Part shown: piece by piece, positions 53,153 through 60,000 of the stretch
How the letters are laid out: the number at the start of each line of letters is the position of its first letter
Position numbering within the stretch: position 1 is the first letter of the stretch
Origin: Takakia lepidozioides
Taxonomy: Eukaryota > Streptophyta > Takakiopsida > Takakiales > Takakiaceae
Assembly: GCA_030704615.1 (NCBI GenBank)
Contig: CM060734.1
Coordinates: forward strand, 8,186,001-8,246,000
DNA length: 60,000 bases
Direction of reading: 5' to 3'
Translations under genes and position numbers: made by a program
The notes under the pieces: generated by a model
Database searches by the model: none
Told to the model about the DNA's origin: nothing
Seen by the model: only the letters and a program-made list of their open reading frames with translations

Positions 53153-54103
53153 AATTCGGCGCCGGTTTGTAATGGGCTTTTGGCTGTGGACTGCTTTTGA
53201 CTGTTGAATCGGCGCTATTTTAACGTTTGTAGTGTGACACTTGTTTTGAAATTGGCAGCTTCGAGATGTCTGCTTACAAAAATTGGCGCCAATTTGCAGT
53301 GTGTTTTTTCTTTGTTGTTATATTTGGCTAGTGTACTGCTCCGTGACTGTTTCGTTTTATGGTCTTTTCCGAGTATTTTCACTGCCATAGCCAATGCCAA
53401 ATTCACTGTAGGACTTCTGAAGTTCAGTAGTCGGCGCCGATTTGCTGGTCCTCTGACAGTGGTGTTGTCAACGTGATCTTTCATCAGCGTAACATCGGAG
53501 GGAAATGTAAAAACGGACCTTTCCCACAAACTTTTCTACTTCCAGATTTGCGCAATGACACCTCTCGAACAATACGAAGGAGTATTCTCTTCGGAAGTCT
53601 TTGAGAAATGCAAGAACAAGCGGGACAGCTGGATGACTCTCACTCGTGAGGCACTCGTTGAGTACATTGGCGCAGACGACTTGCAAAAAATGACAAACTT
53701 GACATTGGCGGCTTACGCTCATCACCAGAGAATAAGAAGCTCATCGACGAGGCGCTGCAGAAGAACCTAGCCGCTTATCGAACAAAAATGCACAGCAAAA
53801 TAGGAAAGTACAGCGCCATCTGTGATCCCCGAGACTACCTATGTAACTGTCATAGCAACTTGCTTGGGAAGTCGGCACCGATTCCCCATTTGCTTTCGCG
53901 ATTTCAATGTTGTGGTTCGGTGGCCGTGAGGAATTGGCGCCGATTATCCTTGCCTGCATTTACTTCCATGATGTCTAAAATACAATCTGCCCCAGATATA
54001 GGAGGTTGTTGTTTTCCCTTACAACTGCAATCGGTTTACATTATCCTTTGTTACAAGTGCAATTCTCTGTAATTGTGTTCCATGGGAAATCGGTGCCGAA
54101 ATC
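53153..54103. repeat. Seven type B palindromes in two locus B introns
   Basis: Copies start at about 53153, 53206, 53279 and 53428 in the intron after the ParB exon, and at 53869, 53931 and 54088 in the next intron. AATTGGCGCCAATT at 53280 and GTCGGCGCCGATTT at 53430 are typical. The exon between the introns has none. Confidence 0.9.
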
Positions 54104-55400
54104 TCCAGCAATGCCTTCGTTCAACTAGTTTTCTAATAAGGTGGCATTTGGAACAGGTATTGTAATTTTTATTTGCAGCCACATAGGTATATCGCCAGGA
54201 TGCCTGCAATACTGATAGTGTGGGCGGGGTCGAGGCCAAAGTGCTCCATGTACAACGGCAAACAGCTTGTGGAGTATACTGAGATTGTTAATGAGCAATG
54301 CTACTGGTGGCTGGACTGTCCACCGAATTTTATTCCGAAATAGGAGTCTAGAATACATGCGCTGTACATTCGTACAGGGACACTAGATGCCAATCCACTT
54401 CCGCCTATCTCCGAGAGTCGCCGAGGAGAGTTGATAAATGCAGCCGCGCAGAATTTGGAGCATGCGGAAGAGACCTTACAGACAGCAGCAACTCAGCAGA
54501 AAAAAAGGACCAAAAAACAGAAGCAAAAGAAGGTCGCGCGTACGGGGATCGACACTTCTCCTGGAGCTCTGACACGGGGGAGGCGCGGCCAAAACGAGGA
54601 CGAAGAAATGGGTGTGGGGGGCGACCAGGGAAATATCGGCCCTCCAGCGGTGGCTTCCGAAGAAGCCATCACAAACCAACTCACGAATATGGACCTACAG
54701 AGAAGGCAACGGTCATTGTCACGAAACGCGTTAAAAGGAACAGGCAGAGGCGCAGGAGGCAGACAAATGATGATTGTGAGCGATGCATACGAGGCGCGGC
54801 CGTTGCAAGAGATGGTTCCTGCTATGGAGGTAATCTGCATGCCCTGTGATTTTTACAAGCTTGTTGTCCAGCATATGTAAACGAGAGGAGGGAATGCACC
54901 GTGGCCGAAAGAAGCAGAGATGGTCTCTGCTTTTCTGAAAAAACACCCCAGTCCTTCCAGACAGTCCGTGCGGCGTTCCCTTGCAGTGGAGTCCAGTAAG
55001 GCAGGAGCAGGTCTTGTTTTGGTAGATATTCCAGATGGTCAACAGGTTCCCGGAAGTGGGTTTGTAGGGATTCCTCCGTGGAATGTGAAACGGGAGCAGA
55101 TTCTAATCTACGCTCTGGCCTTGTCCGGGCATTTGCTCGACGATGCGGGTTGCCTTGTTCTTTTCTGCAAAAGGGGCCCTCAAACAGAAATGGAGGTATT
55201 GCGCAAAATAGGCTCCGAAGGGAGCCCATTCACATATATTAGAAAAAAGTGGACTTGCATGAATTCCATTCCTCTTCACACGGGCCTCGAGTCTCAAACC
55301 ACGGTATCGTTTCCGTAACTTCTCATTTGATTTTCTGTCTTTTGTAGCTGCAGTCTATGCTGTTCCGGGATTGTCATGTGGGCCACTTATGGCCTTCCCA

Positions 55401-55417
55401 TAAATCGGCGCCAAATT
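55401..55417. repeat. Type B palindrome in an intron of locus B
   Basis: TAAATCGGCGCCAAATT lies between the motif IV exon and the SAM-site exon. This is the same intron position that holds a type A palindrome in locus A. Confidence 0.9.
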
Positions 55418-55474
55418 CAGGTCTGCACTCAGTTCTGAATGTTGCCAATCGATGCCAGCTTACAAGTGCTGCTT

Positions 55475-55836
55475 GTTTGCAGACACGCATCTTTTATGCT
55501 TTTTGCCTTCAAAAATCGAAGACAAAGTCGGCTGGCTTCAATGAGCGCGGTAAGTTACTCGATCATGACTTCAACCTGGTGGAGGACGACATAGTACGCA
55601 ATGTTGTTCCTCAAGAGAGATTGGCCAAACGACTGGATGGTTCTCTATACAGGGGTGGTCACGAGAAAAGCCCTCAGTTCATGCAGGTATTTCTTGAGAT
55701 TTGCTGCTCGGATGGTGGGAGGGTGGTGGACCTGTCTGCAGGAACTAGGGCATCAATGATAGCTGCTCAAGTTTGTGGAAGACATCTCATTGCACTGGAA
55801 GGTGACACTGAACTTTACCCCGAGAAACTCCAGGAA
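55475..55836 (+). pseudogene. SAM-site exon of locus B
   Basis: TRIFYAFCLQKSKTKSAGF leads to HEKSPQFMQVFLEICCSDGG, RVVDLSAGTRASMIAAQVCG and RHLIALEGDTELYPEKLQE. This aligns along its whole length with the K-P-x-x-L ... G-x-x-VLDPFxGSGTTxxAAxxxGRxxIGIExDxxY tail of beta-class N4/N6 DNA methyltransferases. The proline of DPF and one motif glycine are changed (DLSAGTR). DLSAGTR codons are 55729-55749. Confidence 0.7.
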
Positions 55837-56447
55837 TGAGTGGCAAAGCAGGCCAAATTAGTGCAAAAGGTACAACCCCATCTACTCAGTCCACCGCAGC
55901 CTTACATGCTTCCATCATATGCTGCACAAATCGCAGAGGACGATGCCATTCAACCAACTCAAGGGCTTCATATAGTACCAATGTGGCCAGTTCAGAAGAG
56001 ATCTAGAAGACTACGGAGAAAGCTGAGGGAGTATTTGGATGTCTTTGCATCGGAGGTCAGTGCCAGCCCAGATCCGTCTACGGAGACTAACCTCGATGAA
56101 GTCATTCAGAGCGTAGTGTCAGACATTCGTGGGATCAGTAGCCAAGCAAGTACCGAAGATAGCTCTTCCCTGTAGCTAGAAAAGTTTTCTCCAAGTTTTC
56201 TCTTGCAACTTTTCAGGATAATTTGTAAGTAAAGATCACATTTTTATTCATGCTTTCCTCTCGGAGCCACGCATGTACTGGTTCAGTGAGAGGCCGACTT
56301 CGTAAATGTCACTCCGGGCCAATCTGTCAACCCTCCATTTGCCTAATGACAGATAATCGCAAATTGTATTGAGAGCACATGACAGTTCGGGCATCGGTGT
56401 AATGCAGTTATCAACTCAGATGAGGATTCCCGCTTCTTGCACATAGC

Positions 56448-56696
56448 AAATCGGCGCCGATTTCCGATGGGGTCAAGGCTTATAGCATATCAGCATTTTC
56501 ACAGTCTATTCCCGATTTTAAGAGTTGTGCAGGGTCTGACAGCTATTTGATAAATCGGCGCCGACTTCCCTCCTGCAGAGCAAACCGTCCCCTGGCAGTC
56601 CACACCCTTAGGACTCTTTTTCCGCGGAATTACAAACAGTGCCTATTACCGCGGCACGGTGTCCACCCATAATTTCCTGCAATTCGGCGCCGATTT
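56448..56696. repeat. Three type B palindromes downstream of locus B
   Basis: AAATCGGCGCCGATTT at 56448 is perfect. Near copies start at 56552 and 56681. They follow the 3' end of the gene at 56175. Confidence 0.92.
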
Positions 56697-56966
56697 CCCA
56701 TAATTGTGTCGTGTGCTTGTCCGTGTTGCTGCTGCATTTTCCTTAAAAAATGTGCTCCATGAACTCAAAATTGCCTCAAAATTGTGCCATTTCAGACTCT
56801 GCTCATGCTTATTTCTGCTCATGCTCATGCTTAGCTGTGCTCATGGCTCATGGAGTTTACGGACCCGTGGCGAGGTGCGACTGGCCAGTCGCGCCGCGCT
56901 GGCACGTGGCGAGGCGTCATTGGTCTGTCGCGCCTTTTCAAGCATAATGCCATGTTAGGGGGGGGC

Positions 56967-56974
56967 TATATAAA
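56967..56974 (+). promoter_or_regulatory. TATA box
   Basis: TATATAAA follows a GC-rich segment with GACTGGCCAGTCGCGCC and GGCACGTGGCG, and precedes the kinase-like gene start at 57281. A TTTTTTTGCAG acceptor near 57211 suggests a 5' UTR intron. Confidence 0.6.
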
Positions 56975-57280
56975 CCATTCCCCCTCCCTTTGTGATCATT
57001 TTTTCCCCTCTCGTGGTGCGGTTCTTTGGCATTCTGTAGTCCTTTCGGACTTCGTTGCTTGGCACTGCCAACGGGAGGTGCGAAGATGATTTTTTTTTGG
57101 GGGGGCGTTTGGTCGGTTTTCTATTGGTCAGTCCCACACCCTTGTTCACGGTTCAATCATCATAGCACCGATTTGCCGTTTTCGGATCTTCGGTGACCTA
57201 TTTTTTTGCAGAAAACTTCCACACGCGTCCATTGCCGTTTTCTGAGGTTTTGTCCCTTGTACTGGGCAAAGGTTTATACA

Positions 57281-58699
57281 ATGTCGGGGGTTGTGAATTC
57301 AGGTTCTGGGGCGGGGTCGTCGTCTGGGGGTTGGAGGAAGAGAAAACGTGCCCACGAGTGGGATAGCCAGGTCAACAAGCAAGACTACCTGGGACCGGAT
57401 GCCTTGGATAGGGTGAAAGAAGTGATAGTTAATTATTTCAAGGGTAGGGACATGATGAGGCTGGAGAGTGCTTATGTCAGGCATGGATGGGAGGGGTTTC
57501 AAATTTTCCAGCAGAATATGGAGAGGAAAATGACGGACACTTTGGCTGGGGTTTAGTGGACGGCGGACATGGACAAGCCGAATTTCAATCGGTGGATCCA
57601 AAGCATGGCGAAAGACGCCACGTGGAATTTGAGGCAGCTAATGAAGACATGGAAGGGTAGAACAATCGAGGGTTGGGTGCCCTCCGCCGAAGCTGAGTTA
57701 ATGCGGCGTGTCAAGTATTGGGCGCACTCACCAAGTCAGAATTCACATCGCCACACTAGGTTAGTCCCTTGGAAGGCGGGGTCATCGGGCGGGGGAGGCA
57801 CGACTTTTCTTTATTACGTGAACTCAAGTGTGAGGGTGGTACAGAATTGGCCCTTACAAAGAATGAGGGTATGCTAAGGTCCGTCAGTGTATGATTGTTG
57901 GCGATTCTAGAATACCGGAGCGTTGGGAGCTAGCGGGAAAAAAACCCAAGTCCAAAAATCCAGAAAAGACACTGAGACAACATAACGACGAGTGTTTGGC
58001 AGTGAAGTTCCAGCATCCGGATGTTATCTCATATTTTGCTATGAATGCACGAGAGGTAGAGGGTTACACTCGCTGGTGGAATGGGGGGACAATACGCGAC
58101 ATGATGAACCTTGACAGAAAATGGGGCAACAATTGGGACAACAGGGAGATTTTGGAAAAAAACAGAACAGAATAAGAGTTCCAGGAATGCGATCGCTTGC
58201 TTCATTTTCGGAAAGTGCGTAGTAAACTTGCATGGGCACTGGTGTGCATCATGGATGTTGTCCATAAGAATGGTGTCATGCACAACAACTTGTCCCCCGA
58301 CAACATCTTGGTGCATTTTCCATATGGCACCCCCTTGGAGATACGCAAAGCCTCGCCGTACCAGTTTGAAAACCAAGACAAGCTGGACCAGGAACTCGCG
58401 AAAAGATAGTGGGTGGAAAAAGATATTGCATCGGTTTTTAATGCAAATGCCCCTCCCCCGCTGACATGACATTGGAGGCCTTTGCCGTTGGGAAGATAGC
58501 GGTACGAATAAATGACGGCGCTCATTATAATCAAAGTATGTTTGAGGACCAATCTACGAGAGGTTGTGGGCATTCAATGCTACAAATGTTGTATGACAAC
58601 AACAAGAGGGAGAGAGTCACATTAGCCCACGTAGTACGAAGGTTCGTGGGCAAACCATTCTATTGGCCTGTGCCAGTAGACATATATAGGACGGAGTAG
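57281..58699 (+). pseudogene. Pseudokinase-like gene, broken
   Basis: The ATG at 57281 starts MSGVVNSGSGAGSSSGGWRK. The frame reads DYLGPDALDRVKEVIVNYFK and FQQNMERKMTDTLAGV, meets TAG at 57554-57556, and resumes as WTADMDKPNFNRWIQSMAKD. A shift near 57865 leads to CMIVGDSRIPERWELAGKKP and WWNGGTIRDMMNLDRKWG. Another near 58175 leads to ALVCIMDVVHKNGVMHNNLS and PDNILVHFPYG, and another to FAVGKIAVRINDGAHYNQSM and FVGKPFYWPVPVDIYRTE. VMHNNLSPDNILVHF matches the kinase catalytic loop (HRDLKxxNIL), but the Arg and the catalytic Asp are both Asn, so it would not be an active kinase. No DFG is visible. The family is not otherwise known to me. Confidence 0.6.
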
Positions 58700-58884
58700 A
58701 CCATACTACACCGTCTTGTAGATATTAGATTTGCGGCGGTACAATGGTTCATTTGTGAAGACAGAACTCAATTTTGATCGTGCATGTAATAAAGTCAGTC
58801 TCATTGTAAATACTACATTGCATATGCTCGACCCTGGCACCTGTCATCGCAACATAAATGGTTTGTGTATTGTCTCACTGTTTA

Positions 58885-59255
58885 TATTTGTAATGTTTCA
58901 ACGTTTTTGATAGGGTTATGAAAAAACAATGTATTAGTTCCGTAGGAGTTAGACAACAAACGTCCCACATCTCATTCGGATGTGCGACACTACCATGAGA
59001 GGCATGAGTCCGTAAGTAACATGTGCACATGCGACCTCCGAAGTCTGAACGTTCGATACTAGGTCCAGCGAATGGTTTATTAGAACGTCCGGAGGTCGCA
59101 TGTACACTTGTTACTTACAGACTCATGCCTCTCATGGTAGTGTCGCACATGAGAATGACATATGGAACTTAAGTTGTGTAACTCCTACGAACCAATACAT
59201 CATTTTTCTCATAACCTTATCAGAAACGTTGGAACATTGGAACATACAAACAGTG
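58885..59255. mobile_element. Foldback element 1 (right end)
   Basis: The left arm (about 58900-59036) and right arm (about 59090-59245) are reverse complements. TACCATGAGAGGCATGAGTC on the left pairs with GACTCATGCCTCTCATGGTA on the right. CATGCGACCTCCG and CGGAGGTCGCATG close the loop, which is about 50 bp. There is no coding capacity of its own. Confidence 0.85.
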
Positions 59256-59339
59256 ACACAGTACACTACCGGTTTTGATGAAATGACATCTGTGAGGTTC
59301 GAGCGTATGCAATCTATTAATTACAATGGAACTTTATTT

Positions 59340-59880
59340 ACTCGGGGGACCAGTACTGCTGCTAGAGCGCAAGTTGCAACTGATGGTGCAAGTTCTCTAT
59401 TGATTGGAGCTATCACAACCAATATCAACAATCATATTTACGGTAAGGTGTTTGATGCTATTGTTGTTCCTCTAGCTGAATTCTGTAGTACTCTTTTTAT
59501 TATTCTCATGCCAACAACATCAGGTCCTCTGAGACTGTCATGTTCAAACGAATGTATCAGCCACCCCGGCCAGCCACGGCCCACCATAAATAGAACGAAT
59601 TGGAGATTTGGTGCTCAGTTCCTGGTTTCATGTCCATGGTGGCTGATACGGAATTCAGAATATGACAGTCCCAGTGGACCTGATGTTGTTGGCATGGGAG
59701 TAGCAAAACAATTCCTAAAGAAATCATCTACATGAACATCGGCAATATGAAACACCTTGCAATACATATGATTCTTGAGATTGTTTGCACGGATTATTTG
59801 TGTTTGTGCTTTCAAGTGGCGAACATTTCCGCCATAGTGCAGAAGAGGTGCATTGGCCACATTGGTTGATGTGATACCAT
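59340..59880. mobile_element. Foldback element 2 (right end)
   Basis: Arms of roughly 150-220 bp flank a loop at about 59565-59635. CATGCCAACAACATCAGGTC (59510) pairs with GACCTGATGTTGTTGGCATG (about 59677), and GTATCAGCCACC with GGTGGCTGATAC. Similarity weakens outward to about 59340 and 59880. Frames in each arm read MPTTSGPLRLSCS and MPTTSGPLGLSYS, which is simply the mirrored sequence. Confidence 0.8.
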
Positions 59881-60000
59881 TTCACAAATGTATCACATCA
59901 CATTTGTAAAATGTATCACATGAACCCTTCCATGTGGCCTACGGGAGTCTTGGACTAGTACGAGATGAATGTGGTCTACGGGGAGGCATGATTGACAGAC
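59875..60000. other. Short mirror repeats at the window end
   Basis: ATGTGATACCATTTCACAAATGTATCACATCACATTTG-like words alternate over about 55 bases (TATCACAT and ATGTGATA). The last 60 bases are unassigned. Confidence 0.5.

Larger units (their letters stand above)
52156..56175 (+). pseudogene. ParB-like plus diverged DNA methyltransferase-like gene, locus B
   Basis: This plus-strand paralogue of locus A starts at the ATG at 52156 (MEHSHDHSKEMDPHAQVSEA). In order: a Gly/Ser/Arg-rich region; a ParB-like exon with PRIPLCRMKPLPAV and FDGNHRWLAWMEVI, ending at a donor at 53039; an exon MTPLEQYEGVFSSEVFEKCK (53546-53780); an exon MPAILIVWAGSRPKCSMYNG with a basic KKRTKKQKQKK stretch, and VLVDIPDGQQVPGSGFVGIP, LLDDAGCLVLFCKRG and KKWTCMNSIP (54180-55315); an exon TRIFYAFCLQ, EKSPQFMQVFLEICC, RVVDLSAGTRASMIAAQVCG and RHLIALEGDTELYPEKLQE (55475-55836); and the C-terminus MLPSYAAQIAE to 56175. 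Breaks are frameshifts near 52255 and 53745 and stops near 52648, 54341, 54878 and 55837. It is less damaged than locus A. Confidence 0.7.

Overview
The window looks like nuclear DNA from a streptophyte, most likely a large-genome charophyte alga of the Chara type. That identification is my inference and was not checked against any database. The evidence is interrupted, spliced reading frames with GT-AG introns, AATAAA signals after small genes, TATA boxes, and decayed plant-type transposons: CACTA/En-Spm, Ty3/gypsy and a non-LTR element. There is no operon layout and no bacterial gene density. Only a few frames are intact; most of the sequence is repeats and gene remnants.

Layout. 0-1.1 kb: an unrecognised spliced gene with a Lys-rich region and an acidic tail. 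1.7-8.5 kb: a nest of non-coding repeat elements, ending in a hairpin with two arms of about 850 bp. 8.5-11.5 kb: a 3'-truncated non-LTR retrotransposon (endonuclease plus start of the reverse transcriptase). 11.5-12.5 kb: a GC-rich promoter-like array and a small gene. 13.8-15.6 kb: an LTR-like block and a truncated copy of an unknown 249-residue gene whose full copy is at 35.4 kb. 15.6-19.8 kb: a satellite with higher-order units. 20.1-22.9 kb: more of the first repeat family.

Central locus (locus A), 23.2-29.9 kb: an intact 192-residue gene, then eleven near-palindromes built on GAAATGCGGCGCCGCATTTC, then a long spliced minus-strand gene. That gene has a ParB-like DGNHR exon followed by a diverged N4/N6-type DNA methyltransferase-like region. 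29.9-36.2 kb: a Ty3/gypsy pol remnant, another possible methyltransferase-like fragment, a LINE zinc-knuckle remnant, and the full 249-residue gene. 38.7-42.7 kb: a degenerate CACTA transposase. 43-48.8 kb: a gypsy RT scrap, a broken copy of the 192-residue gene, and a 448-residue coiled-coil frame lying just upstream of a polypurine tract and an LTR.

Second locus (locus B), 49.7-56.7 kb: another broken copy of the 192-residue gene, an array of palindromes of the form AATCGGCGCCGATT, and a paralogous ParB/methyltransferase-like gene on the plus strand. 57-58.7 kb: a broken pseudokinase-like gene. 58.9-59.9 kb: two foldback elements.

The most interesting point is the repeated module of small gene, GGCGCC-centred palindromes and ParB/methyltransferase-like gene. 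Each locus uses its own palindrome spelling, and the palindromes I located lie in introns and flanks of the big gene, not in its exons. Both big genes are interrupted, so they are either decaying copies or affected by assembly errors. A self-recognising modification or mobile system is a hypothesis.
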